Numbered from the stretch's first letter, positions 8,749-18,797 are shown. The stretch is DNA of 64,000 bases from Halobacteriovorax sp. GB3 (GCF_028649655.1 NZ_JAQSLN010000003.1:992001-1056000); one strand, 5' to 3'. Notes: a model not told the origin generated them from the sequence alone. Made by a program: numbers and translations.

Positions 8749-10341
8749 TTACTTCTGTAATGAGTCAAGCAATGGTCCAGAGATTTGAACAATCGCAGGT
8801 TTTGGCATGCTTTTTCCACCGTGGGGCCAGTGACTTGTTAGAGAATCTAATGATTTAGATTTCTCTCCAGGGTGCTGAACACTCAAGAAGATTGTCTTTC
8901 CGTCCGGTGAAAGTGTTAAGCCTGTAAGTTCAGCATCAGTTGGTGCCGAGGCCATTTGAAAAGCAACTCCAGCATTTGGGCCAGAGAGTGGAAAATAGAA
9001 AAGCCCATTATTTTTAAATTTCTTATACGGACCTTTATGCATCATTGAGCCTGACATGTCTGTCGTCATCCACAGATTCCCGGCCTTATCAAAGAGAAGA
9101 TTGTCCGGGCATGAAAATCCACTATCAACTCCACCAACGGCAAAGTCACTTGATTTGAATTCTAATGATAAAGGGTCTTGGTTCTTTTCTTGGATTTTTA
9201 AAATCTTTCCGTGAAAGTTATTTTTTGGGTCTTCTAATTTATCACTATTGTAATTATTTGTTAAACAAACGAAGACATCATTATTTTTAGGATTAACTTC
9301 AACATCTTCAGGACGATCACATGGTGTTGCCCCTAAAAGCTTCGCCGCTTCACGAGCAAAAATAAGCACATCAGTTTGATCTTTAAAATTCTCTTGTAAA
9401 ACTTTTTGCTTATTATAATCAAGAGAGAGCCACTGCCCTTTTTCAAGATTGGCAACAAAAAGCTCTCCTTCATCTAAAGAACCAGGCTTATTTGAAATGA
9501 ATTTATAGATATGTTCATTCGCCTTATCATCACCAGAATAAACAACACAGCGCCCATCTTTAGCAACGACAGTTGTTGCACATTCATGTGAAAAACGTCC
9601 AAGACTTGTAAGTTTTTTTGACTCCCCAGTCTTAGGATTAACTTCGACAACCCAACCATAGTGCTCAGGAGGCATTTGATAAAATTCTTCCCAGCCATAT
9701 TGGCCCTTAGAGAATCTCCCTTTTGAATCTCTTTCTCCGTAGAAATTTTGATAATTTTCTTCACAGGAAAGAACTGTTCCCCACGGAGTCGTTCCACCTG
9801 CACAACCTGCAAATGTTCCAATTGCTTTTTCGTGCCCAGCAATTTTTCGAGGGGCCACAAGAGGAATTTCACTTGTTGCCGTTAGTCTTCTATTGTAATT
9901 AGAGTTTTCAACAAGAGACCATTCATTGCGATCATTCTTTTTAATATGAATAATAGAACCACCTACTTCATAGCGTTCCTTATCAACTTGTTCCTTTGTT
10001 CTCTTGGAGCCTCTTTGCCAACCACTGACAAACATTGGATGGATATACTCGTGATTTACCCACATTAATAATTCATTTGAATTTAAAGGAAAAACAGCTG
10101 TGTAATCATTATTAAAACCGAATGTATCAGAGGAATTTAACTTCGCTCCCCATTCAACAAGTAACTTGTAATCAAGTCCCTTAGCGAGAACAAGATCATC
10201 TAAATCACTAGGCTTAATTCCCATGAGTGATTCTTGATTTTTACACCCACTCAAAACAAGAGGAGAGCTCACTGTCAAAGCTCCAAGAGTTCCACCTAAA
10301 AATGCCACAAACTCACGACGAGAAAACTTACCATCTTTCAT
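8749..10341 (-). CDS. PhoX-family (DUF839) Tat-exported phosphatase-like protein
   Basis: The N-terminus carries a twin-arginine signal (FSRREFVAFLGG) and ends in LVLSGC, so it is probably a Tat-exported lipoprotein. The 530-residue body matches the PhoX/DUF839 beta-propeller family: segments such as LLMWVNHEYIHP, GCAGGTTPWGTVLSCEENYQ, GRFSHECATTV, VYSGDDKANEHIYKF and RPEDVEVNPKN are characteristic. These are calcium- and iron-dependent alkaline phosphatases that release phosphate from organic esters. No Pho-box was identified upstream. AAAGG lies seven bases before the ATG. The gene is monocistronic, with a strong terminator behind it. Confidence 0.88.
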   Translation of the reverse strand: MKDGKFSRREFVAFLGGTLGALTVSSPLVLSGCKNQESLMGIKPSDLDDLVLAKGLDYKLLVEWGAKLNSSDTFGFNNDYTAVFPLNSNELLMWVNHEYIHPMFVSGWQRGSKRTKEQVDKERYEVGGSIIHIKKNDRNEWSLVENSNYNRRLTATSEIPLVAPRKIAGHEKAIGTFAGCAGGTTPWGTVLSCEENYQNFYGERDSKGRFSKGQYGWEEFYQMPPEHYGWVVEVNPKTGESKKLTSLGRFSHECATTVVAKDGRCVVYSGDDKANEHIYKFISNKPGSLDEGELFVANLEKGQWLSLDYNKQKVLQENFKDQTDVLIFAREAAKLLGATPCDRPEDVEVNPKNNDVFVCLTNNYNSDKLEDPKNNFHGKILKIQEKNQDPLSLEFKSSDFAVGGVDSGFSCPDNLLFDKAGNLWMTTDMSGSMMHKGPYKKFKNNGLFYFPLSGPNAGVAFQMASAPTDAELTGLTLSPDGKTIFLSVQHPGEKSKSLDSLTSHWPHGGKSMPKPAIVQISGPLLDSLQK

Positions 10342-10650
10342 ATAAAAACCTTTTTTATTAATTGATATGCAATAGCATAATCAAAGATCGGTATTTATAT
10401 AAGAGAAAGAAATGTTTTTAGAAAAAAATATTTGAATCCTAACGTTCAGATGTAAAACCTACTTAATTTTAGAGCATTCAAAGATAGAACTCACTGTTTT
10501 TCATTTAATTAATCATGGAGTAATCCAACTTTTAATTACTTAGAATGAGTAATTAATTCACACCAAGCTTTTCAAGCTATCTCATTTTTTAAAACCCGCC
10601 ACAATCGACAATATTTTAATTACCTAACAATTCACCAAAAAGGGGAACGC
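10342..10650. other. 309-bp AT-rich divergent intergenic region
   Basis: No gene is visible. It separates the divergent PhoX gene and the exported-protein gene at 10651. Four copies of TAATTA occur (10506-10511, 10533-10538, 10550-10555, 10617-10622), which could be binding sites but are also expected by chance in such AT-rich sequence. Confidence 0.4.
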
Positions 10651-11568
10651 ATGAAATACCTTCTTCCACTCTTTCTCATAATGAGTTTCTATTCTTCGGC
10701 CAGAGATTTTTGGCCAAATAAGAAGGTCTCAATTTCAAATAAAATTATCACGCAAGAAGGTCTTGACGCCGCTGAGTTTAATGAAATGTACTCGAGAACA
10801 ACTTCTGATCTTAGAAAAGAGTATGTACAAGAGGCCATTCAACTAATGATGGCCGGAGCTCTTGGACCGGAAGCGTTGAAAATGATCACAACATTTGATG
10901 ATCGCGTTTACGATAGAAGACAAGTTTCAAAAAAAGGAATGGGGAACACTTTAGCAGGACATTTTCGTTCAGCGCTTGCAAGGATTAATGAAGAATATGA
11001 ATTCGAGGGTGGAAACCCAAAAGTTAGAATGAGTTCAAGAACTGAAGATTATGATGCAAGTATTGTATGGGGCGCAAGTTCACATGCTCAAATCTATGCA
11101 ATCTTAACAGTTAAAAATAAAAGAACAGGAATGACAAAGAGTTACTCGGCATACTCTCACGTTTCAAGAGTTGGAGTTATCGGAAAGCAACTTGCTCTTC
11201 AAGTTTTTCACTCGGCCCATGCAACTCAATTCCCAACGACTCTTGAAGTTGGTTATCGAAAAATGAAAGTATCAGGAATTAGAACCTATACATCTAGAGG
11301 TTATACTCAATACAAAACGCTCATCGACCAGGTATCTAATTACTGTCGTTCTAAAGGTGCAAGACTTCCATCAGTTAATGAACTGACGTCTCTCTTTTCA
11401 AGAGGGCTTTATCACGGAGGACTTAGTATGGGTCAGAAAACGGAGTGGGCAGCGATGAATCATGGAATGAGGGCCTATGTTAATTCACAGTACCCTCAAG
11501 GTAACACAGGTTCTCTAACAGATAGCCCTTTTAACAGAACAATTACTTACTTTTGCGTTAAAGAATAA
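10651..11568 (+). CDS. exported protein with a DUF1566-like (Lcl-type) C-terminus
   Basis: A 305-residue precursor with a short signal peptide (YLLPLFLIMSFYSSA). The middle is a beta-rich region of unknown type. The last 90 residues contain an NYCRSKGARLPSVNELTSLF segment, then a GGL...TEWAAM stretch and a late Cys (TITYFCVK). This is the layout of DUF1566/Lcl domains, which have a C-type-lectin-like or formylglycine-enzyme-like fold and usually lie on the cell surface. Binding of a ligand or host surface would be inference. AAGGGG lies a few bases before the ATG. It stands alone, divergent from phoX. Confidence 0.6.
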   Translation: MKYLLPLFLIMSFYSSARDFWPNKKVSISNKIITQEGLDAAEFNEMYSRTTSDLRKEYVQEAIQLMMAGALGPEALKMITTFDDRVYDRRQVSKKGMGNTLAGHFRSALARINEEYEFEGGNPKVRMSSRTEDYDASIVWGASSHAQIYAILTVKNKRTGMTKSYSAYSHVSRVGVIGKQLALQVFHSAHATQFPTTLEVGYRKMKVSGIRTYTSRGYTQYKTLIDQVSNYCRSKGARLPSVNELTSLFSRGLYHGGLSMGQKTEWAAMNHGMRAYVNSQYPQGNTGSLTDSPFNRTITYFCVKE

Positions 11569-11593
11569 TCAACTTGAAATAAATCCAGAATAT

Positions 11594-11639
11594 GGCATCA
11601 TTTTATAGTAATCATAAAAAGGATTCTATGAATGATGCC
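11594..11639 (+). promoter_or_regulatory. inverted repeat that would bury the start codon of the 11632 gene
   Basis: GGCATCATT (11594-11602) is perfectly complementary to AATGATGCC (11631-11639). The right arm contains the ATGATG start codons, and the loop contains the AAGGA Shine-Dalgarno. It could act as a translational switch or as a weak terminator for the upstream gene (TTCTTTT follows). Confidence 0.4.
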
Positions 11640-12063
11640 TTCTTTTAAAGTCACAATTTTAGCACTCTCACTTTCTGTATTTTCAACTGCTAGTTTTGCC
11701 CAAAACAAAGAAGAACTAAGACTTCAACAATTAATTTTTGATACACAAACTCTTATTCCAACGATTCAAGAAATCGATGGAAGTTTTAATAAAAAGATAC
11801 AAACGATTCCCTATGAGTACTTTCAAGTTGCAGAGAATCTAAGAGAGATGGATAAGATAGCTCGCAATGACTTCTCTAAGAGAGAGGCTGTCCTCGCTTT
11901 TGAAAAGAGATGCTCTCTCAACAAGAAAGTTATTACCATCATAAAGGCCCTTTGCCTCACACACTACCTTCAAAACATTCCGAAAGAAAAAAGAAAGGCC
12001 GAATCAAAAGAGTATTCGGCCGAAATAATAAATTTAACAAGATTGATTATTGAAGAGAGTTAA
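11632..12063 (+). CDS. small exported hypothetical protein, 143 aa
   Basis: Not recognised. Signal peptide ([18 protein letters not shown]) followed by a helical, charged mature part with two Cys residues (ALCLTHYL and RCSLNKK). There is no known motif. AAGGA lies eight bases before the first of two adjacent ATG codons. Its stop overlaps the stop of the convergent chemoreceptor gene by four bases. Confidence 0.6.
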   Translation: MMPSFKVTILALSLSVFSTASFAQNKEELRLQQLIFDTQTLIPTIQEIDGSFNKKIQTIPYEYFQVAENLREMDKIARNDFSKREAVLAFEKRCSLNKKVITIIKALCLTHYLQNIPKEKRKAESKEYSAEIINLTRLIIEES

Positions 12064-14063
12064 GCAGCCTTTCTCCCCTCTTTCTTTTCGTGATAGTACT
12101 CAGCATAATTATTGTCTATTCCCATAATGTGAGAAAGTAGCCAGTTTTGAATAAAGGCAACAATCTTTTCGGCATCAAATTTACCTGTTTCAAGTTGCGC
12201 TCTATGCTCTTTTAACTGAGAAACGAGATTTCTGTGAACCTTTGCATGTGCTTCATATTGAGGATAATTGATTGATCTCATAAACTGCTCTTCTTCATCA
12301 AAATGAAAGACAGCATATTGCATGAGTTCATCAAATGATTTTTTCATGTGAGCAAAGTTTTTAGAATTAATTGCGTTAATGAGAACATTGATTAACTTCA
12401 CAATCTTTTGGTGCTCATCATCTATTTTATCGATATTGAGTCCATAGTCGTTTGACCATGGGAAATTTGGTAATTTCTTATCAACGGCTCTATTTCCACC
12501 AAAAACAAATTGATTCAAGTTTTTAATATTTTTTTCTAAAGACAAATTCTCTTTTTCCACAAGTTCAGAAACTTTCTCTGTCTGAGAAGCTAGAAGAGCA
12601 CTTTGATCGATACTCTTTTCTAACTCCCTAATTGAGAGACTAATCTCACCAATCCCTTCAGTTTGATGAGTTGAGTAATCGGCGATTTCATTAATCATCG
12701 AACTGACACTTTCAATATTTTGATTGATCGTTTGAAATTGAGTCAGGCACTCATCTACTTTCTCTTCACCGACAGATATATTTTGCGAAGAAACCTCAAT
12801 GAGCTTATTCACTTTTCTCGTTGTTTCTTCAACGATTTTTTTAACTTCATCAATACTTTCATTGAGCATATCAGAAATCTCATTTGCCGCACTTCCACTC
12901 ATCGATGCTAGGTTTCCAACTTCCTCCGCAACAACAGCAAATCCCTTTCCATGTTCACCTGCTCTTGCCGCTTCTACAGAAGCATTAAAGGCCAAGAGTT
13001 TCGTTTGAAAGACAATATCATTAATCACTGTTGTTTTCTCTGAAATCTGAGAAATGATCGTCGTGATGGTCGAAAAGCGCTTTTCATTCTCTTTCATTTC
13101 ATCAGTAATCGTTCCATTACCTTTTTTAATCTCATTAAAAGATCTTTTTAAATCCTCTCCAATTTCAAGACCATGTGTGCTCATTTGCACAGATTCTTTA
13201 GAGAAATCACTTGATTCGATTGCCCTTTTTGAATTGGACTCAACTGTTTTTCTAATTTCTCCAACTTGAAAGATAACATTATCTAAGTTTTCTCTCTGCT
13301 CTTTACTTCCTTCAATAAGATATTGACCAGTTTCAGAGATTTGCTCAGAAGAGCTTCTAAGAGATTGCAGTTGATTTCTCATATGAGCTGAAATATTTGT
13401 CAGAGGTTTTAGAACAATTTTCTTAGAGATCATCACAATTGACCCGGCCATAAGTAGAACGATGGCCCCTACTACTGCGAGAAATTTAAAAATCAAATTA
13501 TTTACATATTCATTAACGTCATTAATGTAAATCCCTGTCCCTAAAACCCAATTCCACTCAGGATAAGATTTTACAAAGGATAGCTTTGGAACATGTTTTT
13601 TAGGATCTTTCTTATCATTCCAAAAGTACTGATAAAAACCCTCTCCATCTTTTTTAGCGATTTTGACAATTTCTTGAAAAAGAAAACTCCCTTTTTTATC
13701 TTTAAAGTCGGCCATATTTTTACCAATTAAAGATTTTTTTGGGTGGGACACAAGAACGTGATCAAAATCGTTAATCCAAACGTAATCGTCCTTGTCTTTT
13801 CCATAGAAATGCTGACCAATTTCAGCGGATGAACGAAGTTTGGCTTCCTCTATTGAAATTTTATTGTCTTTAACGAGCATTTGATTGTTTTGAATTGTTG
13901 CCATTGAGAGGTCGATGACATTTTTCAAAGAGGCTTTTCTCTCAGCAATAATCGAATTATACATGTGGGATTTCACTAAAAAGAGAAAAACGAGAACGAT
14001 CGAGACCATTGGAACAAGTGTCACAATTTGTAATTTCAGACCAATACTAAGGCTCTTTTTCAT
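12060..14063 (-). CDS. methyl-accepting chemotaxis protein with C-terminal hemerythrin domain
   Basis: A 667-residue inner-membrane receptor. Order: TM1 (about residues 12-30), extracytoplasmic single-Cache sensor (about 40-190, with [19 protein letters not shown] and [11 protein letters not shown]), TM2 (about 190-212), coiled-coil signalling region with the conserved hairpin tip ([20 protein letters not shown], near 350-370), then a bacteriohemerythrin domain (about 535-660). All expected diiron ligands are visible: [18 protein letters not shown] and HIMGID. Such domains bind O2 at a non-heme di-iron centre, so an oxygen- or redox-sensing chemoreceptor is likely (compare DcrH). No clear HAMP domain is seen. 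GGGGAG precedes the ATG. Confidence 0.92.
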   Translation of the reverse strand: MKKSLSIGLKLQIVTLVPMVSIVLVFLFLVKSHMYNSIIAERKASLKNVIDLSMATIQNNQMLVKDNKISIEEAKLRSSAEIGQHFYGKDKDDYVWINDFDHVLVSHPKKSLIGKNMADFKDKKGSFLFQEIVKIAKKDGEGFYQYFWNDKKDPKKHVPKLSFVKSYPEWNWVLGTGIYINDVNEYVNNLIFKFLAVVGAIVLLMAGSIVMISKKIVLKPLTNISAHMRNQLQSLRSSSEQISETGQYLIEGSKEQRENLDNVIFQVGEIRKTVESNSKRAIESSDFSKESVQMSTHGLEIGEDLKRSFNEIKKGNGTITDEMKENEKRFSTITTIISQISEKTTVINDIVFQTKLLAFNASVEAARAGEHGKGFAVVAEEVGNLASMSGSAANEISDMLNESIDEVKKIVEETTRKVNKLIEVSSQNISVGEEKVDECLTQFQTINQNIESVSSMINEIADYSTHQTEGIGEISLSIRELEKSIDQSALLASQTEKVSELVEKENLSLEKNIKNLNQFVFGGNRAVDKKLPNFPWSNDYGLNIDKIDDEHQKIVKLINVLINAINSKNFAHMKKSFDELMQYAVFHFDEEEQFMRSINYPQYEAHAKVHRNLVSQLKEHRAQLETGKFDAEKIVAFIQNWLLSHIMGIDNNYAEYYHEKKEGRKAA

Positions 14064-14216
14064 TTACTCCCCTTTATCTTAGCTAAACCCTTGGATTTTC
14101 ATGTATATTTCCTCAACTGATCGGAATTTTGCCTAGAATTCTTAAACAATTTTAGGGTGCTCAAGATTTGAGCAGAACTAAAATTATTACACTGTGAAAT
14201 TGTAAGGATTGGAAAA

Positions 14217-15137
14217 TTGAACAATAATGCGCTTATGGTCATAAAGAGAAAAGTCCCTAAAAATAAAGGACAATTGGAATTCGATTTCAAAAGAGAGCAA
14301 GAGCCGGATAGAAACTTTCATCTGGGAGGACGCTCATTTTATTTTTTCGACTTTGATGACAATGTGGCCTTTCTATCGACTCCTGTCGTGATTTTTCATA
14401 AAAAAACTGGTGAAGAAAAAATCCTAACAAGTGGTGAATTCGGGCAACAATCCGCGCTCATTGGCAAAGAGGGACCTTATGCCGATTACACCGTTGATCT
14501 GTGTGATGCTCATGGCTCTTTTCGCTATTGTCGCGATCAGGAAATCAGTATTGTTGATAGAGTTAAAGGAAAGAAGCAAAGATTTATTTTAGATATTGAA
14601 GAAGCACTTAAACTACATGACTTCAACTGGAAGGCCCCTTCTTGGAGCTGTTTCTATCACGCGACTTTTAATAAGCGTCCGATGTCTGTTATTACAGCTA
14701 GAGGCCATCATCCTGAGACGATTAAGAATGGAATCGATGTCATGGTGAGAAAAGGTCATTTACCTCATAGACCAAACTACTTAAGTATCTACCCAGTTAG
14801 TAATCCGCAAACGAGGGCCGATCTCGGAGATCCAGATCTTACAACTTCTATTGCCGAGCTAAAGAGAAAAGCTATTTTTGAGTCGGTTGAAAAGGCGATT
14901 GAAACTTACGGATACTCTAACCACCACCGTTTTGGGATGAGTGATGATGACCCTAAGAACGTCGAACTCGTTACTGAAGCGATGAAAGAGCTGAAAAGAA
15001 AATACACAGAAATGAGCTTCTTTGTTATACAAACCTATGAAGATTCATTTGAAAAGCGTGAAGTATTAGAACATCGAACAGATGACGTTATAAAAAAAGA
15101 CCTACACGGAATTGATCAATTACCACTTTTTAGTTAA
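14217..15137 (+). CDS. HAD-superfamily-like protein, unknown substrate
   Basis: A 306-residue soluble protein. HAD-like motifs are visible: YFFDFDDNVAFLSTP near residue 42 (motif I, Asp-Phe-Asp), SVITARGH near 160 (motif II) and GMSDDDPKNVELV near 240 (motif IV acidic pair). This suggests a phosphatase or phosphotransferase with a large cap insertion. The C-terminus ends in a short hydrophobic-Pro tail (DQLPLFS). The start is TTG, supported by AAGGA eight bases upstream; a later ATG (14235) lacks a Shine-Dalgarno. It is followed eleven bases later by an exported-protein gene. The substrate is unknown. Confidence 0.6.
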   Translation: MNNNALMVIKRKVPKNKGQLEFDFKREQEPDRNFHLGGRSFYFFDFDDNVAFLSTPVVIFHKKTGEEKILTSGEFGQQSALIGKEGPYADYTVDLCDAHGSFRYCRDQEISIVDRVKGKKQRFILDIEEALKLHDFNWKAPSWSCFYHATFNKRPMSVITARGHHPETIKNGIDVMVRKGHLPHRPNYLSIYPVSNPQTRADLGDPDLTTSIAELKRKAIFESVEKAIETYGYSNHHRFGMSDDDPKNVELVTEAMKELKRKYTEMSFFVIQTYEDSFEKREVLEHRTDDVIKKDLHGIDQLPLFS

Positions 15138-15148
15138 TAGGAACTCAT

Positions 15149-15598
15149 ATGAAAAAAATTATTCTTCCCTTAGTGCTATTTATGCAAATGACAGCTGTTC
15201 AAGCTTGGACCTACAAGTGTGACAAAGTCATTCTCAATTCAATGGATGCGCGCATTCAAGTTAAAACCGCCAATATCTTAGCAGAAGTAAGCTTAGACGG
15301 AGTGATGCTTGAAGGGACATACACAGCAAATGGAGATGATTACGAACTCATCTTTAATCGTTTCTACGATCTTGATGTCGAAAAAGATTTTTTTGGAAAT
15401 TATAGCGTCGAAAAGAATCACAGAGGTAATGTCTTCGCTTGTGGAGAGCCAGGTAACCCATGTGTTGAGACAGAAGAGGTAACTTTTAGTGAAAAGTCAC
15501 TCGTTTTAAAATACTCTGAAACATTTAGAATGAGATACCTGACTTCAAATGAGTTAACTCAATTTAATTTTCATCTCGCTTGTAAACTAGCAAATTAG
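15149..15598 (+). CDS. exported hypothetical protein, 149 aa
   Basis: Not recognised. Signal peptide (IILPLVLFMQMTAVQA) followed by a beta-rich mature domain with Cys residues near both ends (WTYKCDK, FACGEPGNPCVE, HLACKL) that probably form disulfides in the periplasm. AGGA lies six bases before the ATG. It follows the HAD-like gene closely and is probably co-transcribed with it, though a functional link is not evident. Confidence 0.6.
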   Translation: MKKIILPLVLFMQMTAVQAWTYKCDKVILNSMDARIQVKTANILAEVSLDGVMLEGTYTANGDDYELIFNRFYDLDVEKDFFGNYSVEKNHRGNVFACGEPGNPCVETEEVTFSEKSLVLKYSETFRMRYLTSNELTQFNFHLACKLAN

Positions 15599-15601
15599 AT
15601 A

Positions 15602-15621
15602 GGAGTAGCTTCTGCTACTCC
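15602..15621. terminator. possible bidirectional terminator hairpin
   Basis: A perfect eight-base stem GGAGTAGC/GCTACTCC with loop TTCT lies between the convergent exported-protein gene and guaA, overlapping the guaA stop codon. Neither side has a proper T-run, so termination is uncertain. Confidence 0.35.
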
Positions 15622-17165
15622 CACTCTATTGTTCCAGGTGGCTTACTCGTAATATCATAAACAACTCTCGTCACACCCTTCACTTCATTTGTTATTCTAT
15701 TTGAAACTTTCGATAAGAATTCATAAGGCATATCCGACCAAGTAGCCGTCATACCATCGCTTGAATTTACTAAGCGCACACAAATAACTTCTTCATAGGC
15801 CCTTGAATCACCCTTAACACCAACTGTTTTTACAGGAAGTAACACAGTAAAGGCTTGCCATGTGGCCATGTAAAGATTTTGATTATGGAGCTCTTCAAAA
15901 AGAATTTGATCTGACTCTTGCACTTTCTTAATTGATTCAGGTTTCAATTCCCCAAGAACTCTAATTCCAATTCCTGGACCAGGAAATGGGTGGCGATGAA
16001 CCCACTCTGGATTAAGCCCTAGCTCTTTTCCAAGTGCCCTTACCTCATCTTTAAAGAGATATCTTAAAGGCTCTAAAAGCTTAAGTTTCATTCTCTCAGG
16101 AAGCCCCCCAACATTATGATGGGACTTAATCGTTACCGACTTTCCATCTTTTTCATGGGGAGAAATAGACTCAATTACATCAGGATAAAGTGTTCCTTGA
16201 AGGAGGTATTCAAACTTGATTCCATGATTACTTTCAAACTCATGAACTTTTTGTTCAAAAACTTCAATAAATGTACGACCAATACACTTTCTCTTATCTT
16301 CCGGATCACTAAGTCCAACAAGTTTTGGAAGAAACGTTGGAGTCGCATCAATCACCTCAATGTTGAGACCAGTTTCTTTTTTCAAAACTTCGATATGAGC
16401 ATGATCTTGCGGGCGTAAAAGTCCGTGATCGACAAAGAAACAATAGAGGTTATCCCCAATCAATCTATGCGCAATTGCGGCTGCAACAAGAGAGTCAACA
16501 CCACCAGAGAAAGCGCAAAGCACCTTTGCCTGACCAATCTTTCCAACAAGTTCATCAGCTTCTTTAAGCATTTCTGTAGCATCCCAATCTTTTTCGAGTT
16601 TCGCGATCCCTTCAAAGAAATGGTTGAGAATATCCTTCCCATGCTCAGAGTGCTCTACTTCTGGGTGAAATTGTAATCCAAAGATTGGGCGGTCTTTATG
16701 CTCAATGGCCGCGACCAATTTATTATGAGACTCCATAACAAGATTAAATTCTTTTGGAAGTTTAGAAACATGATCAGAGTGAGACATCCAAACATTCACA
16801 TTGCTCGGGCAATGAGCAATACTGTAATCTCCAACAAAATGGAGATTAGCATGTCCATACTCTCCAATTGTCCCCTTTTCAACAGTTCCACCAAAGTACT
16901 TTCCAATCAGTTGCATTCCATAACAGATTCCAAAGATAGGAAGATCTTCGTTAAAAATAAAACTGTAATCTGTTTCATCTTCAAATACTGACTGAGGACC
17001 ACCTGATAATACCAGTGCCTTTGGTCTTAAATTCTTTTCAAAAAGTTCACGACACTTCTCAACAGTTATAATTTCACTTGAATAGCCAAGTTCACGACTT
17101 TTTCTCGTAATTAACTGTGTGTACTGTGAACCAAAATCTACAATCCAAATTTGTCTATCGCTCAT
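15615..17165 (-). CDS. guaA: GMP synthase (glutamine-hydrolysing)
   Basis: Converts XMP to GMP with ATP and glutamine. At 516 residues it is the usual two-part length. The N-terminal class I glutamine amidotransferase has the catalytic Cys in FGICYGMQLIGKYFGG and the His/Glu pair in QFHPEVEHS. The ATP-pyrophosphatase domain has the P-loop FSGGVDSLVAA (about residue 220). The C-terminal dimerisation domain has HPFPGPGIGIRVLGE and ends PPGTIEWE. It follows guaB with an 11-base gap, so the two form a guaB-guaA operon as in many bacteria. The upstream Shine-Dalgarno is weak. Confidence 0.97.
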   Translation of the reverse strand: MSDRQIWIVDFGSQYTQLITRKSRELGYSSEIITVEKCRELFEKNLRPKALVLSGGPQSVFEDETDYSFIFNEDLPIFGICYGMQLIGKYFGGTVEKGTIGEYGHANLHFVGDYSIAHCPSNVNVWMSHSDHVSKLPKEFNLVMESHNKLVAAIEHKDRPIFGLQFHPEVEHSEHGKDILNHFFEGIAKLEKDWDATEMLKEADELVGKIGQAKVLCAFSGGVDSLVAAAIAHRLIGDNLYCFFVDHGLLRPQDHAHIEVLKKETGLNIEVIDATPTFLPKLVGLSDPEDKRKCIGRTFIEVFEQKVHEFESNHGIKFEYLLQGTLYPDVIESISPHEKDGKSVTIKSHHNVGGLPERMKLKLLEPLRYLFKDEVRALGKELGLNPEWVHRHPFPGPGIGIRVLGELKPESIKKVQESDQILFEELHNQNLYMATWQAFTVLLPVKTVGVKGDSRAYEEVICVRLVNSSDGMTATWSDMPYEFLSKVSNRITNEVKGVTRVVYDITSKPPGTIEWE

Positions 17166-17176
17166 CTTATTCTCTT

Positions 17177-18658
17177 TTAGTTTAATTGATAATTAGGTGC
17201 TTCTTTCGTCACAACGACATCGTGTGGATGCGACTCTTTTAAAGATGCAGATGTTATTTTAATAAACTCAGCTCGCTCTTGAAGAAGATCAATTGTAGGA
17301 GCTCCGACATAGCCCATACCAGCTCTTAGTCCACCAACCATTTGATAAACATTTGAAGCGAGAGAACCTTTATAAGGAACTTGCCCTTCAATCCCCTCTG
17401 GTACAAGTTTCTTATCTTCAACTGAGGCTTGTCCATAACGATCCTTAGATCCTAGGGCCATAGCACCAAGAGAACCCATCCCACGATAGATTTTATATGA
17501 ACGTCCTTGATAGATAACCATCTCACCAGGAGTTTCATCACATCCGGCAAAGAGAGAGCCAATCATGACACAACTTGCTCCTCCAGCGATCGCCTTAACG
17601 ATATCCCCAGAGTATTTAATCCCACCATCAGCGATGAAAGGAATGTCATGTTTTTTACAAACTTCAGCACATTCCATAACAGCACTTAATTGGGGAACAC
17701 CAATTCCTGCGACAATTCTTGTCGTACAAATCGAACCTGGTCCAATACCAACTTTTACAGCATCGGCACCAGCTTTAATTAAGTCTTCACAAGCTTTTGC
17801 TGTTGCTATATTTCCGGCGACAATATCAACCTTGTCACCGACTAAGTCCCTTACTCTTTTTACCATGTCGATTACACCTTTTGAGTGTCCATGGGCCGTA
17901 TCAATAACAATGGCATCAACACCGGCCTTAAAAAGAAGCTCAGCTCTATGAAATTCCTTATCTCCAACACCTATAGCAGCAGCACAACGAAGACGCCCTA
18001 GAGAGTCTTTATTAGAGTTAGGAAAATCAATATTTTTTAGAATGTCTTTGATCGTAATAAGACCTTGAAGCTCATTCTTTTCATTAATGATTGGAAGCTT
18101 TTCGATACGATGCTTATGCAGGACATCCTTTGCTTCATCCAGATCAATATCAGACTTAGCTGTAATTAATCGATCTGCAGATGTCATAATATCTTTCACC
18201 TTCTGAGAAAGATCTGTTTCAAAGCGCATATCGCGGCTTGTACAAATCCCAACAAGCTTTCCATCTTTACCAACAACAGGAACACCAGTGATGTTATGTT
18301 CTTTAGTAATCTTTACGACTTCATGCAAACTATCTTCAGGTGCGACAGTAATTGGATCCGTAACCATCCCTGCTTCATATTTCTTTACCTTTCTGACTTC
18401 ATCAGCTTGGTGTTCTGGTGAAAGATTTTTATGAATAACACCAATCCCACCTTCTTGGGCCATAACAATCGCAACAGGTGCTTCTGTAACAGTATCCATA
18501 GCAGCAGAAACAATTGGGATATTCACATGGATATTTTTTGTGAAGCGAGACTTTAAATTTGCACTTGCAGGAAGTATTTCAGAGTACCCTGGGCGCAAAA
18601 GAACATCATCGTAAGTTAGTGCGTGATCTTCTAAAATTTTAGGCATAACAAACCCCAT
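17177..18658 (-). CDS. guaB: inosine-5'-monophosphate dehydrogenase
   Basis: Oxidises IMP to XMP with NAD+, the committed step to GMP. The 493-residue protein has the TIM-barrel opening (LTYDDVLLRPGYSEILP), two CBS domains inserted at about residues 95-210 (DPITVAPEDSL..., IMTSADRLITAKSDIDLDEA), the catalytic-Cys loop (GIGPGSICTTRIVAGIGVPQ), the phosphate site (FIADGGIKYSGDIVKAIAGG) and the flap (GSKDRYGQ). Two possible starts exist: 18658 (MGFV...) and the ATG at 18646 (MPKILEDH). The latter has GGGG five to nine bases upstream and neither is decisive. First gene of guaB-guaA. Confidence 0.97.
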   Translation of the reverse strand: MGFVMPKILEDHALTYDDVLLRPGYSEILPASANLKSRFTKNIHVNIPIVSAAMDTVTEAPVAIVMAQEGGIGVIHKNLSPEHQADEVRKVKKYEAGMVTDPITVAPEDSLHEVVKITKEHNITGVPVVGKDGKLVGICTSRDMRFETDLSQKVKDIMTSADRLITAKSDIDLDEAKDVLHKHRIEKLPIINEKNELQGLITIKDILKNIDFPNSNKDSLGRLRCAAAIGVGDKEFHRAELLFKAGVDAIVIDTAHGHSKGVIDMVKRVRDLVGDKVDIVAGNIATAKACEDLIKAGADAVKVGIGPGSICTTRIVAGIGVPQLSAVMECAEVCKKHDIPFIADGGIKYSGDIVKAIAGGASCVMIGSLFAGCDETPGEMVIYQGRSYKIYRGMGSLGAMALGSKDRYGQASVEDKKLVPEGIEGQVPYKGSLASNVYQMVGGLRAGMGYVGAPTIDLLQERAEFIKITSASLKESHPHDVVVTKEAPNYQLN

Positions 18659-18749
18659 TTGTTTATTTAAGTATTTAAAAATAATAGACTGTTTTATTAT
18701 AACTGGGACTTCAATTGAAAGGCAGATTGTAAAATGTGCCAGTCAAAAA

Positions 18750-18771
18750 AGGCCCACAATTCAGTGGGCCT
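18750..18771 (-). terminator. Rho-independent terminator
   Basis: The stem AGGCCCAC/GTGGGCCT with a six-base loop is followed on the minus strand by TTTTTTG. It lies 27 bases past the stop of the FecR-like gene that ends at 18798. Confidence 0.8.
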
Positions 18772-18797
18772 CTTTCGAAATTTATATTCAATCAATT

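Noticed and set aside
14099-14290. 63-residue minus-strand open frame across the start of the HAD-like gene
   Set aside because: It has no Shine-Dalgarno and overlaps the HAD-like start, which has better support.
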